Positions 1 to 9,803 of a DNA stretch of 64,000 nt are shown here, in pieces. Location: positions 248,001 through 312,000 of the forward strand of contig NZ_JAELXV010000005.1 of the NCBI RefSeq assembly GCF_016427535.1, written 5' to 3'. Below the pieces are notes generated by a model, which saw only the letters and a program-made list of their open reading frames with translations, was not told the DNA's origin and did not search any database. This DNA comes from Hymenobacter sp. BT559 (GTDB lineage Bacteria; Bacteroidota; Bacteroidia; Cytophagales; Hymenobacteraceae). Made by a program: the position numbers and the translations under genes. Numbering within the stretch: the stretch's first letter is position 1; each line of letters starts with the position of its first letter.

Positions 1-1378
1 CGGCGACGGGGCCAGCACCTTTAAGCCGCTGACGGCACTCGACGTGTGCGGCCACGAAATAGGCCACGCGGTGTGCGAGAAAACCGCTAACCTGACGTAC
101 TCGGGCGAGTCGGGCGCCATGAACGAGGGCTTCTCCGACTGCTGGGGCGCCAGTGTAGAGAAATACACCGTGGACCTGCTGGGCCTGACCGGTAAATCGA
201 CCTGGGACATTGGCGAGGAGATTATGAAAGCCGGCGGCGCCCTGCGCTCGATGAGCAACCCCAATCTCTACGGCCAGCCCGCCTACTATAAAGGCAAAAG
301 CTGGTATACTGGCACTGCCGACAACGGCGGCGTGCACACCAACTCGGGCGTGCTCAACTACTGGTACTACCTGGTGGCCGTGGGCAAGAGCGGCACCAAC
401 GAAGTAGGCAATACCTTCAGCGTGACGGGCCTCGGCCTGACGGACGCGGCCAAAATCCTGTATCGCACCGAGAGCGTGTACTTGAGCGCCAGCTCGAACT
501 ACGCCGCAGCGCGCACTTACTCCATTCAAGCGGCCAACGACTTGTTTGGGGCTACCTCGACCCAGGCGCAGGCTGTCACCAACGCCTGGTATGCGGTGGG
601 CATTGGCGCTGCCTACACCGAGGGCGGCACTACAACCCCGCCGCCTACCACTACGGCCTATTGTGCCAGCAAGGGTAGCAGCCAGGCCTACGAGTATATC
701 GACTACGTGAAGCTGGGTAGCATTGCCCGCACCAGCGGCGCCGACGGGGGCTACTACGATGGCACGGCCCTGAGCACCACCGTGGCCGCTGGCTCTAGCC
801 AGACCATCAACTTCTCGGCGGGCTTCAAAGGCTCGGCGTATACCGAGTACTGGAAAATCTTTATCGACTACAACCAGGATGGCGACTTTAGCGACTCCGG
901 CGAAACCATTGTGAGCGGTAGCAGCAGCAGCGGCGGCACGCTCACCAGCACTTTTACCGTACCTAGCACCGCCAAAACCGGCACAACCCGCCTGCGCGTG
1001 GTGCTCAGCGATGCCAGCGCCACCACCAGCTGCGGCACCTACAGCTACGGCGAAACCGAAGACTACAGCCTCAACATCACGGGCGGCGCTACGCTGGCAC
1101 CGGAAGGCATCGCAGCCACGACCAGCGGCCTGACCGCCGACGCCGATGCTACGCTGAGTATGTTCCCCAACCCCGCCAGCAGCTACTTGCAGCTAGAGCT
1201 AAGCTCGGGTGCCGAGCTGCAAACCGTGCAAGTGCTGGATGCTCGCGGCGCCGCCGCTACCGCCCGCTACGATGCCGCCACCAAGCAGCTCGACGTGAGC
1301 GGCCTAGCGGCCGGCCTCTACCTGGTGCGCGCCAGCGATGGCCAGCACCTCTTTGTGCAGCGCTTTGCCAAGCACTAG
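1..1378 (+). CDS. M4 (thermolysin-like) metallopeptidase, 5' truncated, T9SS-sorted
   Basis: C-terminal part of a secreted zinc neutral protease; the frame is open to the window edge, so the start and propeptide lie outside. Numbering from the first complete codon, the zinc/catalytic motif HEIGH is at residues 18-22, the third zinc ligand Glu about 20 residues later in NEGFSD, and the transition-state His in DNGGVHTNSG near residue 112, as in thermolysin. A GEVED-type beta-sandwich follows (about residues 220-360), then a type A T9SS sorting domain (starts MFPNPAS, ends near the stop). Expected to be exported by Sec, crossed through the outer membrane by T9SS and released or anchored outside. 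Active site looks intact. A strong hairpin terminator follows. Confidence 0.95.
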   Translation, partial: GDGASTFKPLTALDVCGHEIGHAVCEKTANLTYSGESGAMNEGFSDCWGASVEKYTVDLLGLTGKSTWDIGEEIMKAGGALRSMSNPNLYGQPAYYKGKSWYTGTADNGGVHTNSGVLNYWYYLVAVGKSGTNEVGNTFSVTGLGLTDAAKILYRTESVYLSASSNYAAARTYSIQAANDLFGATSTQAQAVTNAWYAVGIGAAYTEGGTTTPPPTTTAYCASKGSSQAYEYIDYVKLGSIARTSGADGGYYDGTALSTTVAAGSSQTINFSAGFKGSAYTEYWKIFIDYNQDGDFSDSGETIVSGSSSSGGTLTSTFTVPSTAKTGTTRLRVVLSDASATTSCGTYSYGETEDYSLNITGGATLAPEGIAATTSGLTADADATLSMFPNPASSYLQLELSSGAELQTVQVLDARGAAATARYDAATKQLDVSGLAAGLYLVRASDGQHLFVQRFAKH

Positions 1379-1395
1379 TTGAATAGAAGAACCTA

Positions 1396-1431
1396 CCAAA
1401 AAAGCCCGGCCAATTGGCCGGGCTTTTTTGG
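1396..1431. terminator. Bidirectional intrinsic terminator
   Basis: Perfect 36-nt palindrome: a GC-rich stem (AGCCCGGCC / GGCCGGGCT) flanked by A6 and T6. It lies between the convergent peptidase gene and the STAS-like gene and can serve both. Confidence 0.9.
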
Positions 1432-1546
1432 TTTGTGAGGTTGGGTAGAAAGTCATACAACACATAACAAACGCGTTTTTACTTTTTGCACCCAACCCGA
1501 GCAGAACTACTAGTCTGCACAATCCAGGGGTTCCTGATTCTTGCGG

Positions 1547-1978
1547 CTATCCAGCCAATGCCTGGTTGCGCAGCCAGGCATCGGCGGCCGCGAAGTTGTC
1601 GAAGCGCTTGAATTTGAAGCCGGCGGGCGACGTGCTCACCACCGACTGCGTGGAGAGGCGGTGTAGGGGGTCGGCCCCTTCCACGATGGCGCAGTGGTGG
1701 GCGTTGGCTTGTTGCATGGCCCTAGGTATCCAATCGGTGGTGAGCCACTCCTGGGCGGCTATGGGCAGTGGCGCCCGGGCGCCGTGGTCGGAGAGAATAT
1801 GCCGCGCCCCGGTGCTTTTTAGCAGCGCCAGCACCTGCTCGTAAAAGGCCTGAATACTATCGACTGGCTGCCGCTCGGGGGCCCAGGCCAACCGCACGTA
1901 GCCCGCGGGCTGATAGAATAGCTTGCCCGCCGAACTTTGAAAAACGAGGGTTTCTTGTGCGTAAGCAGATAAAGTCAT
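1547..1978 (-). CDS. STAS/SpoIIAA-like small protein
   Basis: 143-residue cytoplasmic protein with no signal peptide or membrane segment. Its pattern (a hydrophobic beta strand near 'ETLVFQSSAGKLFY', 'VRLAW', a helix with 'QAFYEQVLALL', then 'EWLTTDWIPRAM' and a C-terminal 'AAADAWLRNQ') resembles the STAS-like proteins common in Hymenobacter. The split gene at 28538-28948 has the same spacing (EWL..D..PR and a final ..AWL helix), so the two look like paralogues. Role unknown; possibly a small regulatory or anti-anti-sigma-like fold. Monocistronic, convergent with the peptidase. Confidence 0.6.
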   Translation of the reverse strand: MTLSAYAQETLVFQSSAGKLFYQPAGYVRLAWAPERQPVDSIQAFYEQVLALLKSTGARHILSDHGARAPLPIAAQEWLTTDWIPRAMQQANAHHCAIVEGADPLHRLSTQSVVSTSPAGFKFKRFDNFAAADAWLRNQALAG

Positions 1979-2107
1979 ACTAGATATTATAAAAAATCAA
2001 TTCTTTGTTCGATGCAGTAGTTTTCCAATATAAAAGTACGCCCGCCTAGGTACTCCCGGCTACAAAACGAGTGAGCTAAAGCCTTTCTGCGCTGTAGTAT
2101 TGCGCTC

Positions 2108-2506
2108 GTGACCGCTCCTACTTCACCTTCTGTGCCACTACCCGCGCCGCCTACTGCCTACGCGGCGGGCCTGCATATTCTGGCCACTTTTGCGGCGCCG
2201 GCCGCGGCACTCCGCAATGCCGCGGGCAGCCAGAAGTTTTTTGCCGAGTTGGTGGTGCGCCTGGGCCTCACCTGTGTGGGCGAGGTCTACCACGTCTTTG
2301 CCGAAAACGCCGGCTTCACGGCGGTGCTGGCGCTCACCGAGTCGCACCTCAGCATTCATACCTGGCCCGAGCACGGGCTGGCTACGTTCGATGTATTTCT
2401 GTCGAACTTTCGGCGCGACAACCATGCCACCGTGCGGCGCATCTACCAGGAAACCCTAGGGTTCTTTGCAGCCGAGGAGCGGACTTATGCGGAGGTATTG
2501 CGATGA
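2108..2506 (+). CDS. S-adenosylmethionine decarboxylase-like pyruvoyl enzyme (SpeD/SpeH class 1B homologue)
   Basis: 132-residue homologue of prokaryotic class 1B AdoMet decarboxylase proenzyme. The self-cleavage/pyruvoyl site is clear: ESHLSIHTWPE, with Ser79 as expected pyruvoyl precursor and His84. The family proton-donor Cys, normally in a VDVFTCG motif 20 residues after the serine, is replaced: here DVFLSN, putting Ser99 at that position. It may therefore be a weak AdoMet decarboxylase or a neofunctionalised SpeD homologue acting on another amino acid. GTG start; the stop overlaps the next ATG (ATGA), so it is translationally coupled to the DUF4178 gene. First gene of the polyamine-type operon, which has a SpeE homologue downstream. 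Confidence 0.82.
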   Translation: MTAPTSPSVPLPAPPTAYAAGLHILATFAAPAAALRNAAGSQKFFAELVVRLGLTCVGEVYHVFAENAGFTAVLALTESHLSIHTWPEHGLATFDVFLSNFRRDNHATVRRIYQETLGFFAAEERTYAEVLR

Positions 2507-3957
2507 GTAACGTGCCCATTGCCTCGCCCCCAGCCTGGGCCGCGTGCCCCAAGTGCGCCACCCAGGCACCGTGCTACGAGCCGGCCCGCAGCAAGTATTT
2601 TGGCTGCCTGAACTGCCGCACGTTTTTTCATTGCGACCTAACTGCACCAACTAGTAAGGCCCGCATAATCAAAGGCTTTAGGAAAGCGCCGCTGACGGGC
2701 CCCAGCCTGCCGCTGGGCATTACGGGCGCCCTAGGTAGCTACTACTGCCGCGTCACGGGCTACCAAGTGCGCACCGAGCAAAGCGACCGCACCGCCGAGT
2801 GGTATGAGTACCAATTGCGCCCTGCCGAGCCGCTGCTGGGCGACGCCCCCGCCGATGCCCCGTTGCAGCTGGTTGAGTACCAAGGGCACTGGCTGCTGGT
2901 TCGGCGGGCCCTGCGCCACCCTACGGTTGTTGGCCCACAGTCGGTACAAGACAACGAGTGGACTGATTCAACAACCGGCAACAGCTACCGCATGTGGCAC
3001 CGCTACCAGCCGGTGATTCGCGATGCGCAAGGCGAGTTTGATTGGAATATTATTGAGGATGAACGCCTGAAAGTTCAGGAGCTTGTTTGCCCGCCCTATC
3101 TGCTAACTGGCGAGAAATCGCCTGACCGGCAGCCCGATTGGTATTTGGCCCAATACCTAGAGCCCGACCAGGTAGCCACCGCTTTTGGCCTGAATGCTAA
3201 CACTATGCCTAACCGCCTAGGCACCGGCGCAGCGCAGCCCAACCCGCACGACACGGCCCCGTTCTGGCGCTTGTTTGGGGTAGCGGCGCTGTTGCTGTCG
3301 CTACTGGCGGGGTGGCTGGCCATCAACCGGCCTAGTACCAGCACCACCGAAACCTTTACCGTGCCGGACACCCCTGCGGCACCCAGTGCCGCGGCTAGCT
3401 TATCGACCGCTTCGCCCACCATCGATAGCCTAGGGCGGGCGGTTGTTCCCACAGCAGGCGCCGCTGCTACGCCCAGCGCACCTGCCGCCGCCAGCACCGG
3501 CTACAGCCAAATGCTGGTGTCCAAAACCATTGTGCTCACGCACCCGGCGGCGCTCGATATCACATTCACCGCGCCCAACCTCACCAACCACTGGCTCGAA
3601 ATCACGGCCAGCCTGGTAAATGAGGAAACCGGCCGCGGCTACGAGGTAACGCGGGCGCTCGAGTACTACGAGGGCGTGGACGACGGCGAAAGCTGGTCGG
3701 AGGGCAACCATTCGGTCGGTGCTCTTATCAGTAGCCTGCCACCCGGCCGCTACCACCTCAACCTATACCCCAGCCCCGAAGCGGGCATGGGCGATACCAC
3801 ATTAGTAATGGAGCTGGAGCAGCACGCCGACTTTTTCTCCAACTTCCTCATTATTCTGGTACTGATGAGCGCCGTGCCGCTCTGGCACTGGATGCGCCAC
3901 CACTCCTTTGAAAGCGGCCGCTGGGAAAACAGTGACTTCGCGCCCTCCTCTTCCTAA
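2503..3957 (+). CDS. DUF4178 membrane protein with N-terminal zinc ribbon
   Basis: 484 residues. An N-terminal CPKC...CLNC four-cysteine knuckle (about residues 11-36) looks like a zinc ribbon. A DUF4178-type beta-rich domain follows (about 60-215, with WYEYQL and the 'W..RYQPVI' region). One membrane segment is at about 253-275 (RLFGVAALLLSLLAGW). A Ser/Thr/Ala/Pro linker leads to a presumably periplasmic beta domain, and a last hydrophobic segment (about 447-467) precedes the C-terminus. DUF4178 proteins recur beside DUF350 and polyamine-type enzymes in many bacteria; their biochemical role is not established. Overlaps the upstream gene by 4 bp; 11 bp from the next gene. Confidence 0.8.
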   Translation: MSNVPIASPPAWAACPKCATQAPCYEPARSKYFGCLNCRTFFHCDLTAPTSKARIIKGFRKAPLTGPSLPLGITGALGSYYCRVTGYQVRTEQSDRTAEWYEYQLRPAEPLLGDAPADAPLQLVEYQGHWLLVRRALRHPTVVGPQSVQDNEWTDSTTGNSYRMWHRYQPVIRDAQGEFDWNIIEDERLKVQELVCPPYLLTGEKSPDRQPDWYLAQYLEPDQVATAFGLNANTMPNRLGTGAAQPNPHDTAPFWRLFGVAALLLSLLAGWLAINRPSTSTTETFTVPDTPAAPSAAASLSTASPTIDSLGRAVVPTAGAAATPSAPAAASTGYSQMLVSKTIVLTHPAALDITFTAPNLTNHWLEITASLVNEETGRGYEVTRALEYYEGVDDGESWSEGNHSVGALISSLPPGRYHLNLYPSPEAGMGDTTLVMELEQHADFFSNFLIILVLMSAVPLWHWMRHHSFESGRWENSDFAPSSS

Positions 3958-3968
3958 CTCTTCGCTTT

Positions 3969-4184
3969 ATGCTTTCTTTCCTGCGCCACCTAGGGGCCGA
4001 TTTGCGCCGCTCGCCGCTCTATGCGGGGCTGCTAGTTGTGGGGCTGGCGGCCTTCTTGTCGCTGGGCCTGCGCGGCAGCCGCCTGCTCGGCGACGATAAC
4101 GAGACCTCCGACACCGAGCGGCAGGCGGGTCCGCACCGCGCGGGCGGCCACGGCGGCTACGTCAACGGCTTTAATCATAAGTAA
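3969..4184 (+). CDS. Small single-pass membrane protein
   Basis: 71 residues: a basic N-terminus, one hydrophobic segment (about residues 18-36, YAGLLVVGLAAFLSLGL), then a polar His/Gly-rich tail ending GGYVNGFNHK. It starts 11 bp after the DUF4178 stop and is probably co-transcribed. I do not recognise a family; position suggests a small subunit or adaptor of the same membrane complex. A repeat element separates it from the DUF350 gene. Confidence 0.6.
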   Translation: MLSFLRHLGADLRRSPLYAGLLVVGLAAFLSLGLRGSRLLGDDNETSDTERQAGPHRAGGHGGYVNGFNHK

Positions 4185-4200
4185 AAATTAACGAACAACG

Positions 4201-4296
4201 GTCATGCAGCGCGCAGCGAAGCATCTCGCGCGCTGACGTCTGCGAACCTTTAAGAGTACTGCGCCACGCGAGATGCTTTGCTGCGCGCTGCATGAC
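4201..4296. repeat. Dispersed palindromic element, family A, copy 1 (inverted orientation)
   Basis: Two 30-bp arms (GTCATGCAGCGCGCAGCGAA... and its reverse complement) with one mismatch, around a 36-nt centre. The centre, read on the minus strand, matches the centres of the copies at 24860 and 43588 (GTGGCGCAGTA..., ending ...AGACGT), so the whole element, not just the arms, is repeated. It sits inside the presumed polyamine operon between the small membrane protein and DUF350 and could attenuate or stabilise the transcript. Confidence 0.85.
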
Positions 4297-4338
4297 AACC
4301 GCCGTTTTCCTGATTTCCTAAGCAGCTTCCCTATCTCC

Positions 4339-4546
4339 ATGGAATACCTTAACCTCAAGGCGTTGACTGCCTCCGTCGTGTACTCGGTGCTGGGCATCGT
4401 AATTCTGATGCTCAGCTTTTACGTGTTCAATAAGCTGACGCCGGGCACCCTGCGCCGCGAAATATTGGAGGAGCACAACACGGCCCTGGCCATTATTGCG
4501 GCGGCGTTTATGCTGGCGGTGGCTATCATCATCAGCGCGGCTATTC

Positions 4547-4554
<8 letters not shown>
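4339..4554 (+). CDS. DUF350 (YjfL-like) two-helix membrane protein
   Basis: 71 residues, two hydrophobic helices (about 13-32 and 49-69) joined by a short polar loop with PGTLRREILEEHN, the hallmark of a single DUF350 repeat. The ATG at 4339 is preferred over an upstream in-frame ATG that lies inside the repeat element. The end overlaps the next gene by 8 bp. E. coli YjfL belongs to this family and lies in an operon with PspA-like and glutathionylspermidine-synthase-like genes, which supports an envelope/polyamine link; exact function unknown. Confidence 0.85.
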
Positions 4555-6133
<1,579 letters not shown>

Positions 6134-6152
6134 AGTGAGTAGTGAGAGATAC

Positions 6153-6198
6153 GTTTGTCATTGCCGCGCTCCGCGTTGCTGCGCTCGCCATGACAAAC
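6153..6198. repeat. Short dispersed palindrome, GTCATTGC family
   Basis: 46 bp beginning GTTTGTCATTGCC and ending GCCATGACAAAC; the outer 8 bp pair perfectly. Its end resembles the larger elements at 23421 and 34450. It lies between the SpeE homologue and the FAD oxidoreductase. Confidence 0.65.
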
Positions 6199-6218
6199 CT
6201 TAATATACAGTAACCTTT

Positions 6219-7868
6219 ATGCACCTCCCCCGCCGCCAATTTCTGACCCAAGCCAGCGCCGGCCTGGCCAGCACGCTACTTGCGGGCCTGCTGGGCAGTG
6301 TGCCGGGCTGCGTACCGGCGCGCTCGGCGATGCGGGGGCAGCTGCGCGGGGCGGGCGCCAAGCTGGGGCATTTGCTACGCGAGCCGCACAAGATACCCGC
6401 CCCTACGCACACCCAGGAGGTTGACGTAGTCATTGTTGGCGGGGGGGTGAGCGGGCTGGCGGCCCGGCGCGAGCTGCACCGCCTGGCCCCCTCACTGCGC
6501 ACGCTGCTGCTAGAGCTGGAGCCCGAAGTGGGTGGCAACGCCGCGGCCGGCCACAATGCCCGCACCGCCTACCCCTGGGGCGCCCACTACCTGCCCCTAC
6601 CCGATGAGCGCGACCACGACCTACTGGCTTTCCTGGAAGAAGCGGGCATTCTGACGGGCTACGCCCCCAGCGGACTGCCCATTTACGACGAAACGGCCCT
6701 GTGCCACGACCCGGCCGAGCGCCTGCTGCTGCACGGCCACTGGCAGCCCGGCTTGGTGCCCGAGGCCGGCGTGCCCGCGGCCGACCGCGCCGAAATCGCC
6801 CGTTTTCTGGCCGAGGTCGAGCGCCTGCGCCGCACCACCGGCCCCGATGGGCGCGACTTGTTTCGGCTGCCGCTCGACCTTTCTTCTGCTAATACTACTG
6901 TGCGGCAGCTCGACCAGCAGTCGATGGCCGACTGGCTGGCCGCGCATGGCTACCGCTCCGAGTACCTGCGCTGGTACCTCGACTACTCGTACCGCGATGA
7001 TTTTGGAGTGCCCGCCGCGCAGGTGTCGGCTTGGGCGGGGCTGCACTACTTCGCCGCCCGCAAAGGCCGCGCCCACAATGCGCCCGCCGATGCCGTGCTC
7101 ACGTGGCCCAGCGGCAACCACCACCTCGCCGACAACTTGCGACGCCTAGGTGGCCCCGGCCGCATCTGGCCCAATGCGGTGGCTTTTGGGCTGCAAGAAG
7201 GGGCCGATGGGCGCGTGGAGGTACTTGCCTACGACGGCGTTACCCAGCAGAGCACCCGCATTCGGACCCGGCAAGTGGTGCTGGCCACGCCCTGGCACGT
7301 GAGCAAGCACCTGCTGCCCGCACCCACGGCTGCCCTGGCGCCGCTGCACGCGCCCTGGCTGGTGGCCAACCTCACGGTAGATGGCTACCCTGGTGGCCCC
7401 GGCCAGCCGCTGTGCTGGGATAATGTGCGCTACGGCAGCCCCGCCCTAGGGTACATCGACGCCGAGCACCAGGCCCTGCGCGGCTTCGAGCCCGACGAGC
7501 CGCGCAGCCTCACCTTCTACTGGGCCCTGCCCACCGACCCCGGCAACCCCGCCGCGGCCCGCCGCCACGCCTACGCCAGCACCTACCACGACTGGCTGAC
7601 GCTCGTGCTCACCGAGCTCGACCTGATGCACCCCGGCCTGGCCGCCCGCGTGCAGGCCGCCGAGCTGTGGGTGTGGGGCCACGGCATGGTGGCCCCCACG
7701 CCGGGCTACGTGTGGGGCCCGGCCCGCCAGCAGGCCCGGCAGCCTCACCTAGGGGGGCGCGTGCACCTGGCCCACACCGACCTCAGCGGGGTTTCGGTGT
7801 TTGAGGAGGCATTTCACCAAGGGCTGCGGGCGGCCCGTGCTATAGTGCAGGGGGCAGCCGCTAGCTAG
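6219..7868 (+). CDS. Tat-exported FAD-dependent oxidoreductase (amine-oxidase-like), probable lipoprotein
   Basis: 549 residues. The N-terminus has a twin-arginine motif (RRQFLT) followed by a hydrophobic stretch and a possible lipobox (VPGC, Cys about residue 31), so a folded flavoprotein is probably exported and lipid-anchored. The FAD Rossmann motif is VIVGGGVSGLAA, followed by LELEPEVGGNA; the C-terminal FAD-contact region includes GVSVFEEAFHQGLRAA. The fold fits the flavin monoamine/polyamine oxidase group. It follows the SpeE homologue by 85 bp on the same strand, suggesting that a polyamine or related amine is oxidised outside the cytoplasmic membrane; substrate is inference. Confidence 0.8.
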   Translation: MHLPRRQFLTQASAGLASTLLAGLLGSVPGCVPARSAMRGQLRGAGAKLGHLLREPHKIPAPTHTQEVDVVIVGGGVSGLAARRELHRLAPSLRTLLLELEPEVGGNAAAGHNARTAYPWGAHYLPLPDERDHDLLAFLEEAGILTGYAPSGLPIYDETALCHDPAERLLLHGHWQPGLVPEAGVPAADRAEIARFLAEVERLRRTTGPDGRDLFRLPLDLSSANTTVRQLDQQSMADWLAAHGYRSEYLRWYLDYSYRDDFGVPAAQVSAWAGLHYFAARKGRAHNAPADAVLTWPSGNHHLADNLRRLGGPGRIWPNAVAFGLQEGADGRVEVLAYDGVTQQSTRIRTRQVVLATPWHVSKHLLPAPTAALAPLHAPWLVANLTVDGYPGGPGQPLCWDNVRYGSPALGYIDAEHQALRGFEPDEPRSLTFYWALPTDPGNPAAARRHAYASTYHDWLTLVLTELDLMHPGLAARVQAAELWVWGHGMVAPTPGYVWGPARQQARQPHLGGRVHLAHTDLSGVSVFEEAFHQGLRAARAIVQGAAAS

Positions 7869-7911
7869 CGACCGGCCGTATACAGGGATGCTCATCAGCT
7901 TTCCTTTCCCT

Positions 7912-8118
7912 ATGACTACTCTAAAAACCTATTCGGGCGTAGCGGCTACGCTGCTGGCGAGCTTACTGCTTGGGGCTTGTGGCGGCCAAGGCACTACCGA
8001 TGTAAAAACGACCACCCCCAGCAGCATGCTGGGCACCGACTCGGCTGCAACCAAAGTGGGCGGCATGCCCCCTGACACTACCGGCCTAGGTAGCGCTGCG
8101 CCCAGCACAGGCCGCTAA
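7912..8118 (+). CDS. Small lipoprotein
   Basis: 68 residues: hydrophobic signal and lipobox LLLGAC, then a polar Gly/Thr/Ser-rich tail with no recognisable domain. The ATG at 7912 follows a pyrimidine-rich leader; a second ATG eight codons upstream is less likely. Probably an outer-membrane or periplasmic lipoprotein. It may be transcribed with the preceding operon (43 bp gap). Confidence 0.65.
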   Translation: MTTLKTYSGVAATLLASLLLGACGGQGTTDVKTTTPSSMLGTDSAATKVGGMPPDTTGLGSAAPSTGR

Positions 8119-8132
8119 ATACTCGGGTTGAG

Positions 8133-8552
8133 CTACAAAAATCGGGCGCGCAGCGCGGGCGTGGGCAGCAAGCAGCTTTCTTGCCGCCCAAACCAGCGGT
8201 AGCGGTGCCGGGCCACGTAGCGATACAAGGCATCGCGCCAGGTGCGGGGCAGCAGCCAGCCCACCTGGGCCACTTGCCCCAGGGCCCCTAGGTGCCCCGC
8301 AATGCGCAGCACGGCCGTAGAGTGCGTATACACACGGCCATCTTCTACCAGCACCACCGAGTCGGGGCCGGCGGCGCTGCCGGCTAGGTGGGGCTGGCCG
8401 GCAGCCGCCAGCAAGGCCTGGGCGGCGTCACTCTGCAGGGCGGCGAAGCGAAAGCGCCCGGCCGCATCATAGCGAATCACAGCCTGCACAAACCCATTGC
8501 AGAGGTTGCAAACGCCATCGAAGAGGATAGTGGGCGGGGCGGTATTGGGCAT
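8133..8552 (-). CDS. DCC1-like thiol-disulfide oxidoreductase (DUF393)
   Basis: 139 residues. The N-terminal motif ILFDGVCNLCNGFV carries the D-x-x-C-x-x-C signature of the DCC family, followed by IRYDAAGRFRFAALQS and the C-terminal basic 'RDALYRYVARHRYRWFG' typical of DUF393. Predicted cytoplasmic thiol redox protein; members often sit near HTTM membrane proteins, and one lies 1.3 kb away here (9804). Convergent with the small lipoprotein. Confidence 0.88.
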   Translation of the reverse strand: MPNTAPPTILFDGVCNLCNGFVQAVIRYDAAGRFRFAALQSDAAQALLAAAGQPHLAGSAAGPDSVVLVEDGRVYTHSTAVLRIAGHLGALGQVAQVGWLLPRTWRDALYRYVARHRYRWFGRQESCLLPTPALRARFL

Positions 8553-8759
8553 GTAAAGGCGACTAAGAGAAGTACTACTACCTGCCTAACACCGGGGCAG
8601 CCCAATAGTTGGGGCCCAGCGGCGAAGAAGACGCAACTTGAAAATACCGTATTTACCGCTACGTAGTAACCGAAGAAAATACGCGTATTCGCCTTCGTCA
8701 CATTTGATTCACAGCCGTATACCTAGCCACGGTTTTCCCCTAACTCTTCTTCATTTTTT

Positions 8760-9173
8760 ATGCGTACCGTAAAATTTCAATTGGCTGTGGCCGCCTTTGC
8801 CCTTAGCGCTTCTTTACTAGGTGCCTGTGGCAGCGGCAGTGGTAGCGGCGGCACCAGCGAGTCATCGACGAGCGGCACCACCACCGGCGGCAGCAGCAGC
8901 ACCAACGACATGAGCACCGACTCGACGGGCGCAGGCTCGGCAAGCATGGGCAGCACCAACACTGGCACGTCTAGCACCAGCGGCTCTACGTCTGGCACCG
9001 GCGACCTAGGTGGCTCTACGGCCGGCTCGGCAGCCGCTAGCGGCAGCAGCAATGCTGGCGGCACTACCAGCGCCGCCGGCGCCGGCTCTACGGCAGGCGG
9101 CAACGGTAGCGGCGCCAGCGGCGGCGGCACCACGGGCAGTGGCACCGGCAGTGGTGGCACCACCGGCCAATAA
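8760..9173 (+). CDS. Gly/Ser/Thr low-complexity lipoprotein 1
   Basis: 137 residues: signal peptide with lipobox LLGAC, then almost only Gly, Ser, Thr and Ala (SGTTTGGSSS-like runs). No globular domain. First of three such secreted proteins (with 9214 and 11460). Composition suggests an extended, possibly O-glycosylated surface or matrix protein; this is inference. The leader upstream of the ATG is T/C-rich without a Shine-Dalgarno site. The antisense frames stay open only because of the repeats. Confidence 0.7.
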   Translation: MRTVKFQLAVAAFALSASLLGACGSGSGSGGTSESSTSGTTTGGSSSTNDMSTDSTGAGSASMGSTNTGTSSTSGSTSGTGDLGGSTAGSAAASGSSNAGGTTSAAGAGSTAGGNGSGASGGGTTGSGTGSGGTTGQ

Positions 9174-9213
9174 ATCAGCTTTTTATCCTCACCCCTTCTC
9201 TTCTCCTGTTTCT

Positions 9214-9693
9214 ATGAAAAAGAACGTTCTCTCGCCGCTACGCGCGGCGGCTTTTGTCCTGGGCCTAGGCCTGACAACTAGTGCAGCATTTGCCCAAACT
9301 ACCACCGGCGGCACTACTGCCGGCTCTACTACGGGCACTACCTCAGGCACCACTGCTGGCAGCACCACCTCGGTGGGCACTACCAGCGGTTCTACTTCGG
9401 GCAGCATGGGCTCTACCTCGGGCAGCACCTCGGGTAGCATGGGCACTACCTCGGGCTCGATGGGTACCACCTCAGGCACCACGACCAGCTCGACGGGCAC
9501 TACCTCGGGCACCACGGCTGGTTCTATGGGCAGCACCTCGGGTAGCACTACCTCGGGCAGAACGCGCCGCGATGCTAGGCGCACCAACAAGATGGGTAGC
9601 ACCTCGGGCAGCAGTGGCAGCACCACGGCGGGCTCTACAGGTAGCACCAGCGGCAGCACTTCAGGCGCCAGCACCACTGGCTCGCCCCGCTAG
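9214..9693 (+). CDS. Gly/Ser/Thr repeat secreted protein 2
   Basis: 159 residues from the ATG at 9214 (after a T/C-rich leader). Sec signal peptide ending AAFAQ, no lipobox; the mature part is an imperfect repeat of TTSGS(T/M)G units interrupted once by a basic patch (GRTRRDARRTNKMG). The repeat is low complexity at DNA level too, hence prone to length change. No known domain. It starts 40 bp after lipoprotein 1 and is probably co-transcribed with it. A strong terminator follows. Confidence 0.7.
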   Translation: MKKNVLSPLRAAAFVLGLGLTTSAAFAQTTTGGTTAGSTTGTTSGTTAGSTTSVGTTSGSTSGSMGSTSGSTSGSMGTTSGSMGTTSGTTTSSTGTTSGTTAGSMGSTSGSTTSGRTRRDARRTNKMGSTSGSSGSTTAGSTGSTSGSTSGASTTGSPR

Positions 9694-9723
9694 CGCCACC
9701 ATTTTTCCGTTACTTTTCGGCTG

Positions 9724-9768
9724 CAAGGCGAAAAAGCTGGCCAAGCAATTGGTCGCTTTTTCGCCTTG
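9724..9768. terminator. Intrinsic terminator
   Basis: Perfect 14-bp stem CAAGGCGAAAAAGC / GCTTTTTCGCCTTG with a 17-nt loop, directly after the Gly/Ser/Thr repeat gene. Confidence 0.8.
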
Positions 9769-9803
9769 TTCAGTTTTACAGCTTGCCTTTGCGTACAACT
9801 CTT

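Noticed and set aside
9189..9677. Val/Leu/Pro/Glu repeat protein on the minus strand
   Set aside because: Mirror of the Gly/Ser/Thr repeat gene; the plus strand has a signal peptide and leader.
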